DNA of 56,897 nt from Pleomorphochaeta sp. (GCA_028532815.1 JAQQAS010000032.1:1-56897), one strand, 5' to 3'. Numbered from the stretch's first letter, positions 23,220-33,167 are shown. Numbers and translations: made by a program. Notes: a model not told the origin generated them from the sequence alone.

Positions 23220-24605
23220 ATGAAATTTGTAAAATTTGGAATTTGTACTGCTCTATTGCTTTTTAGCACTACATTTATTTTTGCAAGCGGTCAAAACGAA
23301 ATGGTTGAAGAAAGTAAATCTATGGATATGATGGAACCTGTAACCATTGAATATTGGACTTCACAAACTCAGACTGATAGACAGTCTACGATACAATTAT
23401 TAATCGACACTTTTGAAGCAACTAACCCAAATATAAAGGTTAAGCTAATAGCTGTTGATGAAAATGATGTTACATCTCAAATGGCAACTGCTGCTAATTC
23501 AAACACTCTACCTACTCTTGTTGAAGGTGCTGCAACTACTATGGTATCTTTCGGTGCAGACGGATTGGTTGATGTTGATGCAAATGCTGATGTAATTAAT
23601 TCAATAGGTAGAGATAAGTTCTTTGATGGAGCTTTAAAAATCAATGAATCTTCAAATGGTGAAGCTTATGGTATTCCTTTCCATGGTTGGTTACAAGGAT
23701 TATGGTACAGAACTGACTGGTTTGAAGAAGCTGGCTTAGAACCACCAACAACTTGGGAAAACATTGAAAAAGCTGCTAAATATTTCTACAACCCTAGTGA
23801 AAATACTTATGGTATTCTTGTTGGAACAAAAAGTGAAAACTTCACTGAACAATGTTTTACTCCTATAGCTCAATCAAATGGTGCTTCATTGTATGATAAA
23901 AATGGTAATTTAACATTTGATACACCAGAGATGAAAGAAGCACTTGAATTCTATGGTAGATTAGCTATGTACAATCCACCAGGACCACAAACTTGGAGAG
24001 CTAGAGATTATTACTTACAAGGGAAAATGGCAATGTTCTTCTACTCAACTTACATTATGGACGATTTAGCTATTCAAGATGCTGCTGCTTCTTCTCTAAC
24101 TAGTGAAAACTTCTCTGATCTAAAAGGGTCACAATTTGATCCTGAACTTGCAAGTCATACTGCTATGGTTCCAACAATTACAAACACAGAATCAGCTTCT
24201 TATGGAACAATTGTATCTCTAAGTATCATTGACCAAGGTGATAGTAAAAAAACAGAAGCTGCTAAGAAATTTATTGAATACTTATATCAACCTAATTCTT
24301 ATATAACTTTCTTACATATGGCTCCAGGTGGTATGAATCCTGTAATTAAAGGAATTGCTGACACTGATGAATTTTTAGATAATCCAGTATTATCAAATTA
24401 TGGTAAAGAGGCATTAGCTGAAATAGTTGCAGGAATGCAAGATATTAAATCCTTTGGTATTGTTGATGGAATGAAAATAGAAAAAGCTGACCAAGTAACA
24501 GCTCAACAAATTATTCCACAAATGATTTACAAATATACTCAAGAAGGTCTTGATATTGATAGCTCAATGGATTGGGCAATTAATGAAATTAATAAATTAA
24601 ACTAA
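23220..24605 (+). CDS. Sugar ABC transporter solute-binding protein (family 1)
   Basis: The 461-residue periplasmic binding protein is of the MalE-like SBP_bac_1 class. The signal peptide (1-21) ends IFA, followed by SGQNE, with no lipobox Cys. The mature chain opens with TIEYWTSQTQTDRQ and contains LPTLVEGAATTMVSF, YGIPFHGWLQGLWYRTDWF and TWENIEKAAKYF, all normal for sugar binders. A full AGGAGG ribosome site precedes the ATG. A strong hairpin separates it from the permease genes. Ligand inferred from context: a glucosylglycerate-type glycoside or related sugar. Confidence 0.92.
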   Translation: MKFVKFGICTALLLFSTTFIFASGQNEMVEESKSMDMMEPVTIEYWTSQTQTDRQSTIQLLIDTFEATNPNIKVKLIAVDENDVTSQMATAANSNTLPTLVEGAATTMVSFGADGLVDVDANADVINSIGRDKFFDGALKINESSNGEAYGIPFHGWLQGLWYRTDWFEEAGLEPPTTWENIEKAAKYFYNPSENTYGILVGTKSENFTEQCFTPIAQSNGASLYDKNGNLTFDTPEMKEALEFYGRLAMYNPPGPQTWRARDYYLQGKMAMFFYSTYIMDDLAIQDAAASSLTSENFSDLKGSQFDPELASHTAMVPTITNTESASYGTIVSLSIIDQGDSKKTEAAKKFIEYLYQPNSYITFLHMAPGGMNPVIKGIADTDEFLDNPVLSNYGKEALAEIVAGMQDIKSFGIVDGMKIEKADQVTAQQIIPQMIYKYTQEGLDIDSSMDWAINEINKLN

Positions 24606-24612
24606 TTTTGTT

Positions 24613-24645
24613 ATTCAGGAGAAGTTTAAGCTTCTCCTGAATTTT
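24613..24645 (+). promoter_or_regulatory. Intercistronic hairpin between binding-protein and permease genes
   Basis: A 12-bp perfect stem, ATTCAGGAGAAG (24613-24624) with CTTCTCCTGAAT (24631-24642), has a 6-nt loop and only TTTT after it. It probably causes partial termination or protects the upstream mRNA so that the binding protein is made in excess. Confidence 0.8.
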
Positions 24646-24662
24646 AATAAGGAGATAGTCTC

Positions 24663-25538
24663 ATGGCAGTGAGAAAACTTACACTACAAGAAAAAGATTC
24701 TAGACTTGGTATAAAATTGGTCCTACCTTCTGTAATTATCATCGCACTTTTGATTATTTATCCTATCTTTTACAATATCTATTTAAGCTTTTTCGATGTA
24801 AAAATGAATGGTGATGCTTTTTTTATAGGACTAAAAAATTATGCTAATGTTTTAACTGATTCTACTTTTTGGTCTTCAGTTGGTATTACTTTCTTTTTTG
24901 TAATATCTACGACATTTTTAACTACAGTTATGGGACTAGTTGTAGCTTTAGTTATGAACAAAAAATTTCCATTGAGAGGGTTAGTTAGATCTTTAGTATT
25001 ACTACCTTATGTAGCGCCTGTAATATCTACAGTATACTCATGGCAATTTTTCTTCGACCCTGTAAACGGAATATTTATGCACGTACTAGTGGATGTACTC
25101 CATATATCTCAAAGTAGGTTCAATTTAATATCTGATCCTAAATATGCACTTTGGGTTGCAGTTGTATTTAGTATGTGGAAAGCCTTTCCATTTACATATC
25201 TTATGATTTTATCAAGATTACAAACAATAGATACAACTCTTTATGAAGCTGCAGAAATCGATGGTGCTGGAGCCATTAGAAAATTTTGGTCAATCACACT
25301 TCCTGAATTATTCTTTGTATTGGGATCTATTGTCTTATTAAGATTTATATGGAATTTTAATAAATTTGAAGAAGTGTATCTGCTTACCGACAATGTTAAA
25401 GTTTTATCCGTTTATACATACTTTAAAGCATTTACAGGTAGTTTAGATTTAGGTCAAGGTTCTGCGTTGGTTGTAATTCAATTCTCATTATTGGTTGGAT
25501 TGATATTAATTTATGTAAAGAAGGTGTTAAAATGGTAA
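24663..25538 (+). CDS. Sugar ABC transporter permease (MalF/UgpA type)
   Basis: The 291-residue inner-membrane permease has six hydrophobic segments. The coupling motif EAAEIDGAGAIRKFWSITLPE (about 199-219) is the EAA loop that docks on the ATPase. No ATPase gene is in the operon, so a shared MsmK/MalK-type ATPase elsewhere is expected. The start ATG follows AAGGAGAT. The 3' end overlaps the next permease by 7 bp. Confidence 0.94.
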   Translation: MAVRKLTLQEKDSRLGIKLVLPSVIIIALLIIYPIFYNIYLSFFDVKMNGDAFFIGLKNYANVLTDSTFWSSVGITFFFVISTTFLTTVMGLVVALVMNKKFPLRGLVRSLVLLPYVAPVISTVYSWQFFFDPVNGIFMHVLVDVLHISQSRFNLISDPKYALWVAVVFSMWKAFPFTYLMILSRLQTIDTTLYEAAEIDGAGAIRKFWSITLPELFFVLGSIVLLRFIWNFNKFEEVYLLTDNVKVLSVYTYFKAFTGSLDLGQGSALVVIQFSLLVGLILIYVKKVLKW

Positions 25539-26500
25539 ATAATAATCACAGAGTAATAAAAAAGATTGGATTTACAATTTTAGTGTTGTTAATAGTTCTA
25601 TTTAGTATATTTCCATTTATTCAAATGTTATCTACTTCCTTAAAATTTTCATGGGACTGGGGTAATCCTTCACTTGTCCCTACAGAAATTAATACTACAG
25701 CCTACTCTGAAATTTTAGGTTTAGGTGAAGAAGTTGAAATAGAAATACCAGCATCAGTTCAAAAGTTATTAGATAATACTCCAAACTTAACTGATGAACA
25801 AAAAAATGCTATATTAGCAAAATATACTGATACATCTGATGTATTCCCATTCTTTGATTATTTTAAAAATTCCTTACAGTTTTCTCTAACAGCATCTTTA
25901 TGTTCACTGTTAATTGCAATTTTTGGTGCTTATTCTATTGCAAGAATGAAATATAGAGGACAAAAAATAATACAAAGGGGAGTTCTTTTTGTATACATGG
26001 TAGGTGGAATTCTTTTATTAATTCCTTTATTTAAAATTTCAACAACATTAGGATTAACTTCTTCAGAAGGCGGAACTACTTTTGCACTAGTTATAATTTA
26101 TATAGTTCAAACACTTCCAGTTTGTTTATATATGCTGGGAAATTCATTTAGATCAATTCCATTCTCGATTGAAGAAGCTGCTTTTATTGAAGGTTATTCA
26201 AGGTTTCAAACTATTGTTAGAATAATTATTCCATTGAGTTTCAGTGCAATAGCAACAGTTTGGGTGTATTCCTTTATGATAGCTTGGAATGAATACCTAT
26301 TTGCATCTGTATTTTTAAAATCCTATACAAATATGTATACGCTTCCTATTGCTCTTAAAGCATTATTTGTTTCAAAGAATGCTATTTGGGATAGAGTTAG
26401 TGCTGCGTCCTTATTAACTGCAGTACCAGTTGTAATATTATTTATGTTAATACAAAAATTCTTAGCAGGGAATAAAACTGAAGGTGGAGTAAAAGAATAA
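25532..26500 (+). CDS. Sugar ABC transporter permease (MalG/UgpE type)
   Basis: The 322-residue inner-membrane permease has the EAA loop EEAAFIEGYSRFQTIVRIIIPL (about 217-238). Between the first membrane segment and the core there is a periplasmic loop of roughly 60 residues (EIEIPASVQKLLDNTPNLTD...), longer than in most MalG-type permeases. AAGGTG precedes the ATG. The GH13 gene begins 1 base after the stop, so uptake and breakdown are co-expressed. Confidence 0.93.
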   Translation: MVNNNHRVIKKIGFTILVLLIVLFSIFPFIQMLSTSLKFSWDWGNPSLVPTEINTTAYSEILGLGEEVEIEIPASVQKLLDNTPNLTDEQKNAILAKYTDTSDVFPFFDYFKNSLQFSLTASLCSLLIAIFGAYSIARMKYRGQKIIQRGVLFVYMVGGILLLIPLFKISTTLGLTSSEGGTTFALVIIYIVQTLPVCLYMLGNSFRSIPFSIEEAAFIEGYSRFQTIVRIIIPLSFSAIATVWVYSFMIAWNEYLFASVFLKSYTNMYTLPIALKALFVSKNAIWDRVSAASLLTAVPVVILFMLIQKFLAGNKTEGGVKE

Positions 26501-26501
26501 A

Positions 26502-28184
26502 ATGATACTTGATAATGAAACTAAAATATTTGAAATACTAAAAACATTATATGGTGAAAAAAAAGCTGATAAGTATTTTTTGCAAGTAATGAACAAAATA
26601 GAATATTTAAAAACTTTTAAAAAGAATTCAAGAGGTAATAATTTAAATGAAAAAGATACCATATTAATAACTTATGGAGATAGTTTATACAATAAAGAGA
26701 AAGAAGAAAAAACCTTAGTCACGCTGCATAAGTTTCTTTCTAAATATCTATCTTCTTACATTAATACTGTGCATATTCTCCCTTTCTTTCCATATACTTC
26801 AGATGATGGTTTTTCCATTGTTGATTATAAAAAAGTAAATGAGAAACTAGGTAGTTGGAAAGATATTGAAGCCCTTAATAAAGATTTTAATCTAATGTTT
26901 GATCTTGTTGCTAACCATGTTTCAAAGAGTAGTAAATGGTTTGAATTCTTTTTAGAAGGCAAAGAACCATATAACAATTATTTTATAACATGTGATAAAG
27001 ATAAAGACTATACAAAAGTATTTAGACCAAGAGCCTTACCTTTATTAACAAAGGTGGAAGCTAAAGATGGGGGAAAATATGTTTGGTCAACATTTTCATC
27101 CGATCAAATTGATTTAAATTATCAAAGTCCAGATTTATTGATGGAAATTCTTGATGTATTTAGTTTTTATGTTGAAAAGGGTGCATCTTTTATAAGACTT
27201 GATGCTATTGCCTTTATTTGGAAAGAAATAGGTACTACTTGTATACACAATAAACAAACTCATTTAATTATTCAGCTTATTAGATTAATGATTGAATGTG
27301 CTAAAATTGATGTAAAAATTATAACAGAAACTAATGTCCCACATAAAGAAAATATATCATACTTTGGAAATGGATATAATGAAGCATCCATGGTATATAA
27401 TTTTCCACTACCTCCATTAACTCTTTACACATTTTTAAAGAGTGATGCAACTGTTATAAAAAAATGGGCAGCTTCTTTAGAACTTCCATCAGATAAAGTA
27501 ACATTTTTTAATTTTTTAGCAAGTCATGATGGGATTGGACTTTTGCCAGCTAAAGGCTTAGTAGATGACAGTGATGTAAAGTTAATGGCACAAAAAGTTC
27601 AAGAATTAGGTGGATTTGTTTCTTATAAAATGGAAGAAGATGGAAACAAAAGTCCTTATGAGATGAATATTAACTTTTTTGATGCACTAAAAATTAGTGG
27701 TGAAGTAAATCAAGATTTAGAAGTTAAAAGATTTTTAGCAAGTCAATCTATTTTATTAAGTTTAAAAGGAGTTCCAGGTATTTATATACACAGCTTAATA
27801 GGCTCTAGAAATTGGATTGAAGGAGTAAAGCTACAAAATTCTAATAGAGCAATTAATAGAGAAAAAATAGAACTAAATCATTTAGAAGAGAAAATAAATG
27901 ATCCAACTTCTCTAAGAAATCATATATTAAATGGCTATAAAGAATTATTAAACCTTAGGATAAATAATAAATGTTTTTCACCAAAGGCTAATCAAAAAAT
28001 AATTGAAAATATTGATAAGAGAGTTTTTGCATTAGAAAGATATCATGAAAATGAAAGTGTTCTATGCTTAACTAATGTAAGTTGTGATAAAGTTGAAACA
28101 AGATTTAAAGATTATGAAACATTAAATGGAACACCTTTTAATGGCACTCTAGATCCATACCAAGTAGCTTGGTTAAAAAAATAG
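26502..28184 (+). CDS. GH13 subfamily 18 glycoside phosphorylase, probably glucosylglycerate phosphorylase
   Basis: The 560-residue cytoplasmic retaining phosphorylase has an alpha-amylase-like barrel. The start of the barrel shows LPFFPYTSDDGFSI, and LMFDLVANHVS follows. The catalytic nucleophile is Asp234 (FIRLDAIAF), the acid/base Glu276 (IITETNVPH) and the stabiliser Asp343 (ASHDGIGL). FRPRALPLLT is typical of the GH13_18 branch rather than of amylases. Sucrose phosphorylases are about 490-500 residues, whereas glucosylglycerate phosphorylases (E. coli YcjM type) are about 560, which favours the latter. It would split an imported glucoside with phosphate to glucose 1-phosphate. Substrate is an inference. 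Confidence 0.85.
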   Translation: MILDNETKIFEILKTLYGEKKADKYFLQVMNKIEYLKTFKKNSRGNNLNEKDTILITYGDSLYNKEKEEKTLVTLHKFLSKYLSSYINTVHILPFFPYTSDDGFSIVDYKKVNEKLGSWKDIEALNKDFNLMFDLVANHVSKSSKWFEFFLEGKEPYNNYFITCDKDKDYTKVFRPRALPLLTKVEAKDGGKYVWSTFSSDQIDLNYQSPDLLMEILDVFSFYVEKGASFIRLDAIAFIWKEIGTTCIHNKQTHLIIQLIRLMIECAKIDVKIITETNVPHKENISYFGNGYNEASMVYNFPLPPLTLYTFLKSDATVIKKWAASLELPSDKVTFFNFLASHDGIGLLPAKGLVDDSDVKLMAQKVQELGGFVSYKMEEDGNKSPYEMNINFFDALKISGEVNQDLEVKRFLASQSILLSLKGVPGIYIHSLIGSRNWIEGVKLQNSNRAINREKIELNHLEEKINDPTSLRNHILNGYKELLNLRINNKCFSPKANQKIIENIDKRVFALERYHENESVLCLTNVSCDKVETRFKDYETLNGTPFNGTLDPYQVAWLKK

Positions 28185-28194
28185 GTAAAGATCA

Positions 28195-29541
28195 ATGAAT
28201 ATAATGATGATTCATTATAAAACTGGAGGAACGGATGGGGTTTCTCTAGAAATGGATAAATGGAAGAAGACATTTGAAAAGATGGGACACAGAGTGTATT
28301 ATCTATCTGGTGAATGCAATAACAAAATTCTTCATCCATCTTTATATCACATTACAGATATTGCAAAGAGATTTTATTCTTATTCTTTTGAAGGAGAACA
28401 TAGTTTTACTAATGAAAAAGAATATAAAAAAAATGTTCAAATTGAAGTAAATAAAATTAAACCAATTATCAATAGCTTCATAAATGATCATAATATTGAT
28501 TTAATAGTTGTTCAAAATATTTGGTCTGTAGCAATGAATGTCGCTCTTGCTATAGCTTTAGAAGAAGTTATTGAAAATAATAATGTTAAAGTATTAGCAC
28601 AACATCATGATTTTTTCTGGGAAAGAAAAAAAGGTGTTCACTATGGTTGTGATTTTTCAAAAGAAATTGCAAACAAATATATACCTCCAACAAATCCTAG
28701 ATATAAACATGTTGTTATTAATCAACAAGGGCATGATACTTTATTAAAGAAAAAAAATATTGAAAGTACTATTGTGCCAAATGTATTTGATTTTGAGGCA
28801 CCTCTTTGGAAGAAAGATTTATATAATTCAGATTTTAAATCATCTTTAGGTATTAATGAAAATGATATTATCATTTTACAAGCAACAAGAATAGTAAACA
28901 GAAAAGCAATTGAACTTGCTATTGATGTAGTAAATAAAATGAACTTATTAAAGGATCAATTAATTGGTAAACAGTTATATAATAATCATAAATTTAATAA
29001 TAAAAGTAATTTTGTCTTAGTCTTAGCTGGCTATGATTTTGATGATTCTACTCAAACTTATCTTAGTAGATTAAAAGCCCATGCACTTTCTTTAGATGTA
29101 GATTTAAGAGTTATAAGCGATAGAGTATCACATGAAAGAGAGATTGTTAATAATCAAAAAATATACAGTCTTTGGGATTGTTATGTTTATAGCGATTTAA
29201 TTACATATCCTTCCTATTGGGAAGGTTGGGGTAACCAATTTTTAGAAGGCCTTTTTGCAAAAGTACCAATGATTGTTTATGAATATCCTGTATTTCTAAC
29301 TGATATAAAAAATAAAGGATTTGATTATATAAGCTTGGGAAATAAATATAAAGTAAATCCTACTACGGATTTAGTATATATAGAAGATTATATTTTAACA
29401 AAAGCTGCTAAAAGTGCTATAGAATATTTATTTAATAAAGAAAAAAGGGAAATAAGTACTAATAAGAATTTTGAAATAGGGAAAAAGTATTTTTCGTTTG
29501 ATAGTTTATATAAGCAGTTAAGTAAAATACTAATATCTTAA
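28195..29541 (+). CDS. GT4-family glycosyltransferase
   Basis: The 448-residue cytoplasmic GT-B enzyme has an N-terminal acceptor domain with MMIHYKTGGTDGVSLEMDKW. The C-terminal donor domain has ILQATRIVNRKAIELAIDVV, DLITYPSYWEGWGNQFLEG (the E-x7-E region, about 340-360) and a late VMI-type strand. It is the last gene of the sugar operon, 10 bases after the phosphorylase, with AGGT upstream. In other bacteria GT4 enzymes beside GH13_18 phosphorylases act in glucosylglycerate or mannosylglucosylglycerate metabolism. The donor and acceptor here are not determined by sequence. Confidence 0.85.
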   Translation: MNIMMIHYKTGGTDGVSLEMDKWKKTFEKMGHRVYYLSGECNNKILHPSLYHITDIAKRFYSYSFEGEHSFTNEKEYKKNVQIEVNKIKPIINSFINDHNIDLIVVQNIWSVAMNVALAIALEEVIENNNVKVLAQHHDFFWERKKGVHYGCDFSKEIANKYIPPTNPRYKHVVINQQGHDTLLKKKNIESTIVPNVFDFEAPLWKKDLYNSDFKSSLGINENDIIILQATRIVNRKAIELAIDVVNKMNLLKDQLIGKQLYNNHKFNNKSNFVLVLAGYDFDDSTQTYLSRLKAHALSLDVDLRVISDRVSHEREIVNNQKIYSLWDCYVYSDLITYPSYWEGWGNQFLEGLFAKVPMIVYEYPVFLTDIKNKGFDYISLGNKYKVNPTTDLVYIEDYILTKAAKSAIEYLFNKEKREISTNKNFEIGKKYFSFDSLYKQLSKILIS

Positions 29542-29616
29542 TTTAATCACCAAAATTTTTACTTAATATTGATTATATTATCTAGTTTCTATAATTTAAA
29601 ACTAGAGGAAGGAATA

Positions 29617-30492
29617 ATGAAAAAAACTATATTTATTATTTTAAGTGTTTTTACACTTATGTTTACAAGTTGTATGACAAGTGAAGATCAAGTAAGTTTC
29701 AGAAGTGAAATAACAGAACAAAGTATTTTAATCGATGGTGGAAATGTTATGATTCCAGCTATTTTGACACTTCCAAAAGGTGATTTTAAAGCTCCAGTAG
29801 TAATAATGGAACATGGAACAGGAAGCGAAAAAAATGAAGCAGGAGATGGATATAAAATGCTTGCACCTTCTTTAGCTAAAAGGGGAATTGCTTCTTTAAG
29901 ATTTGATTTTCCTGGTAGTGGAGATAGTGAAGAAAGTTACCTTTTATACACTAATGCAGAAGCTGTAAGAGAAACACAAGTTGTTGCAGATTATTTATCA
30001 ACTTTAAATGATATCGATTCAAGTAGAATCGGATTGCTTGGTTGGAGTCAAGGTGGCACTGATGTATTGCTTGCTGCAAGTAATAATGAGACTTACAAAA
30101 GTGTTGCAACATGGGCAGGTGCTCTTGAGTTAGTTGATATGGTTAGTGCTCAAATGAGAGAAGAGGCTATGGCAACAGGCCAAACTAAGATGGAATTTGG
30201 TTGGAGAGACTCTTTAGATTTATCAAAAGAATGGATTGAACAAGCTGAGAGTATGGATGTTTTAGCTGCGGTTGAAAATATCAAAGCTCCAATTGGATCA
30301 TTTCATGGCACTTTAGATAATACCGTTCCTTTTTCAGATAGCGAAATGGTACAAGAGAAAAGTTCTAATAGCATGAGTGAATTAATACCAATTGAAAATG
30401 CAGATCATACTTTTTTAATATTTACAGGAGACTTAACTGTATATAATGAATTAAAAATGAAAACTGTAGAATGGTTTGTAAAAACCTTATAA
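29617..30492 (+). CDS. Lipoprotein alpha/beta hydrolase
   Basis: The product has 291 residues from ATG 29617, which follows GAGGAAGG; an upstream in-frame extension has no ribosome site. The signal peptide ends LMFTSC (Cys at about 19), a plausible spirochaetal lipobox, so it is likely anchored to a membrane. The hydrolase core has EHGTGSEKNEAGDG, LRFDFPGSGDSEES, the nucleophile elbow GWSQGG, an acid-loop Asp in HGTLDNTVPF and the catalytic His in ADHTFL. It resembles dienelactone-hydrolase or serine-aminopeptidase-like esterases. The substrate is unknown. It stands alone between the sugar operon and a terminator. Confidence 0.85.
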   Translation: MKKTIFIILSVFTLMFTSCMTSEDQVSFRSEITEQSILIDGGNVMIPAILTLPKGDFKAPVVIMEHGTGSEKNEAGDGYKMLAPSLAKRGIASLRFDFPGSGDSEESYLLYTNAEAVRETQVVADYLSTLNDIDSSRIGLLGWSQGGTDVLLAASNNETYKSVATWAGALELVDMVSAQMREEAMATGQTKMEFGWRDSLDLSKEWIEQAESMDVLAAVENIKAPIGSFHGTLDNTVPFSDSEMVQEKSSNSMSELIPIENADHTFLIFTGDLTVYNELKMKTVEWFVKTL

Positions 30493-30528
30493 AAAGTTTA
30501 TCATTTTAATCACAAAAAAGAGTTTATT

Positions 30529-30567
30529 AAGGCTTGTTTTCTTTTAAAAAGAGAAAATAAGCCTTTT
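30529..30567 (+). terminator. Terminator of the alpha/beta hydrolase gene
   Basis: A long hairpin begins AAGGCTT (30529-30535) and ends AAGCCTT (30559-30565), with further T-A pairing inside and a TTTT run after it. Confidence 0.75.
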
Positions 30568-30589
30568 ACTTTATTTAATGATATTAATG

Positions 30590-30631
30590 AAAAAAATATC
30601 CCCTAAATTAAAGTTAAGTAAAATAGGGGAT
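30590..30631 (-). terminator. Terminator of the hisS-helicase operon
   Basis: On the minus strand, ATCCCCTA (30631-30624) pairs with TAGGGGAT (30605-30598) across an 18-nt loop, and is followed by a run of seven T. Confidence 0.75.
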
Positions 30632-30653
30632 TAATTTAGTTAATTAAACTATT

Positions 30654-33167
30654 TTATTCATCTAATAATCTAAGAAGTTTATAATAATATTTTTGAACCT
30701 TTGAATATTGATCTCTTTTTTCTAATTGTTTTAAATCTTCCATAAGTTCTAATAAAGCAAATAAAGAATCATTTAAAGCTTTACTATAATCCTTACAAGG
30801 TTCATAGAAGTAAGTGCTATTTTTTGAAGCATGAAGTTTAATAAAATAGTAATCATTTTTACCTTGAGGTGTAAGTTTTAAAAGTTTATCAAAATTATTA
30901 ATCAATTCTTGGCAATCTTCTGCTCTATAATTAGATTTTGGAAGGAAAGTAATCGAAGTTTTGGGATTATTATATTTATCCACTAAACCTAATAATGAAT
31001 AGAAAGAGCCATTTTTTTGAATAATTCTTCCTTGATAAACAACTTCAGCCTTAATATTTTGTATTGGTTTTTTAGTGTGATAATGTTTTCTTGATAGATA
31101 TTCAATATCTTCATAAGGAATTCTAGCAATATTAAGTTCTCTTTTACCATTTTTAAGTTTAAATATTTTGTAGTTACGAGAATATATAGTGATAGATCCA
31201 CCTTTAATATTAGTCTCTTTAACCTTATCTCTAACACGTCTTTTATTTTTCTTAGAGTTTTTATTAGAGTCTATTGAAGATAATTTCTCTTCTAAATCAT
31301 ATTTTAAACCTTTTTGAATATCATCAAGCCATTCTTCTTTAATTGGAGAAACACTTCTTGCAAATAATCGAGAAGTTTGAACTAATTCACCAGCAACAAT
31401 ATATTTAGGTAAATTTCTAAAATCTGCAGATCCAGGATGAATAAAAACCTGATTTGCAAAAAGAGTATTGTACATATAACCATATTCTTTAATACAAATG
31501 AATTGTTTTAATCCACTAGCAATACAACAAATGTAATCATGCATAGAACCATTTCCAGTCAAAGGTATATCATTTTCACTAATAATTTCCCCAAGTTGTT
31601 CTACAATATGAACAATTTCTTGCATAGATTGATAATCTAAGTAATTCTTTTTACAAAATTCCATACGATCATTTTTAACTTCAATAGAAACATAGGTTTT
31701 AAAAAGTGTTAAATAACTTGCAAAGTCACCATATCTATCATTGTTAAAAGCTTTATGAGCTGATCTCGCTTCTTCTATCTTATCGGGAGGTAGAATAAAA
31801 GGAGTCTTTGAAGAAAGAAATGCAATTGCAATAATAACTTCATTAATAACCGAAGGATAATTATAAATTGCCTCAACTACAACTCTCGCATGGCGGGGTA
31901 GTAGAGGGAATTTAACCATAAATTCACCAATTTTAGTTAATCTTCTATTTTCATCAATTGCATCAATAATTTTTAGAGTATGTTCAGCACTTTTTATTGC
32001 ATCTTTATTTGGTCTAGTGATAAATGGGAAGTGTTCATAATCATAAAGGCCCAAATCACTCATTCTCAAAACTACTTCACTTAAATCTGTTCTTAGAATT
32101 TCTTCTAAAGTGTACATATCTCTTGAAGTATATGATTTTTTAGAGTACAGGCGATAACACCTACCACTTCGAGTTCTTCCAGCTCTTCCTCTTCTTTGCA
32201 TAGCGCTAGATTTAGAAATAGGAAGGGTAACTAGAGAACTTGTGAAGTTCTTTTGGTTATAAAAGTTAATTTTAGCAAGCCCTGAATCAATAACAATTGC
32301 AATATTATCAATAGTAATAGAAGTTTCAGCAATATTTGTTGATACAACGACTTTTGTTTTTCCTTCTGGCGTTTTAGTAAAGACTTCTTCTTGCTCCTCT
32401 TTACTAAGTCTGCCATATAAGGGATATATCACCAATTGATTTTCTGGATCACTCTTTATTAAAGCTTTTATACAATTTTTTATATCAAATTCACCTGGCA
32501 AAAATATTAAAATATCGCCATTTTTCTCTTTAGCATTTTCTTTTACAATACTTACAATGCGATTGTGTAGAATATCATCATTGCTAAAATTTTCATTAAT
32601 ATAAATCTCTTCTATAGGATAGATTTTTGATTTAATAGATATTACTGGGCAATCATCAAAAAAAGCAGAAAACTTTTTAGTATTAATTGTAGCTGAAGAA
32701 ATAATTACTTTAAATTCAGGTCTTTGAGCCATAACTTGTTTCAACATACCTAAAATAAAGTCAATATTTAAAGATCTTTCATGGGCTTCATCTACTAATA
32801 TAACTGAATAGTTTTTTAATAATGGATCTGTTTTAAGCTCCATTAATAAAATACCATCGGTCATGACTTTTATCTTAGTTGAAGTAGTAGTTGTATCATT
32901 AAATCTCATTTTATACGCTACAAAACTATCTGTATCTTCAACTTGTTTTTTTATGAAATCACAAACAGATAAAGTTGCGATTCTTCTAGGTTGTGTAATG
33001 CCTACACATAGATTGTTATCAAAACCTGCTTCGTGTAAAATTATTGGCAGTTGAGTTGTTTTACCTGAACCGGTTGGACTTTCAACTACCAATACTTGAT
33101 TTTCATTTAAACAATCAATTATTTCTTGCCTATGTTGATAAACAGGCAAATGACTCATGTCTTTCAT
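30654..33167 (-). CDS. hrpA: DEAH-box ATP-dependent RNA helicase, HrpA/HrpB type
   Basis: The 837-residue cytoplasmic helicase has motif I PTGSGKTT (31-38), motif II DEAH, motif III SATINTKKF, motif V STNIAETSITIDNI and motif VI QRRGRAGRTRSGRCYRLY. Winged-helix, ratchet and OB-like regions follow. The length is nearer HrpB (about 820) than E. coli HrpA (about 1300), but the N-terminus LPVYQHRQEII is HrpA-like, so the symbol is tentative. Residues 625-665 form a very basic linker (KNSKKNKRRVRDKVK). The ATG follows AAAGGAAA and overlaps the hisS stop by 1 base. Confidence 0.88.
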   Translation of the reverse strand: MKDMSHLPVYQHRQEIIDCLNENQVLVVESPTGSGKTTQLPIILHEAGFDNNLCVGITQPRRIATLSVCDFIKKQVEDTDSFVAYKMRFNDTTTTSTKIKVMTDGILLMELKTDPLLKNYSVILVDEAHERSLNIDFILGMLKQVMAQRPEFKVIISSATINTKKFSAFFDDCPVISIKSKIYPIEEIYINENFSNDDILHNRIVSIVKENAKEKNGDILIFLPGEFDIKNCIKALIKSDPENQLVIYPLYGRLSKEEQEEVFTKTPEGKTKVVVSTNIAETSITIDNIAIVIDSGLAKINFYNQKNFTSSLVTLPISKSSAMQRRGRAGRTRSGRCYRLYSKKSYTSRDMYTLEEILRTDLSEVVLRMSDLGLYDYEHFPFITRPNKDAIKSAEHTLKIIDAIDENRRLTKIGEFMVKFPLLPRHARVVVEAIYNYPSVINEVIIAIAFLSSKTPFILPPDKIEEARSAHKAFNNDRYGDFASYLTLFKTYVSIEVKNDRMEFCKKNYLDYQSMQEIVHIVEQLGEIISENDIPLTGNGSMHDYICCIASGLKQFICIKEYGYMYNTLFANQVFIHPGSADFRNLPKYIVAGELVQTSRLFARSVSPIKEEWLDDIQKGLKYDLEEKLSSIDSNKNSKKNKRRVRDKVKETNIKGGSITIYSRNYKIFKLKNGKRELNIARIPYEDIEYLSRKHYHTKKPIQNIKAEVVYQGRIIQKNGSFYSLLGLVDKYNNPKTSITFLPKSNYRAEDCQELINNFDKLLKLTPQGKNDYYFIKLHASKNSTYFYEPCKDYSKALNDSLFALLELMEDLKQLEKRDQYSKVQKYYYKLLRLLDE

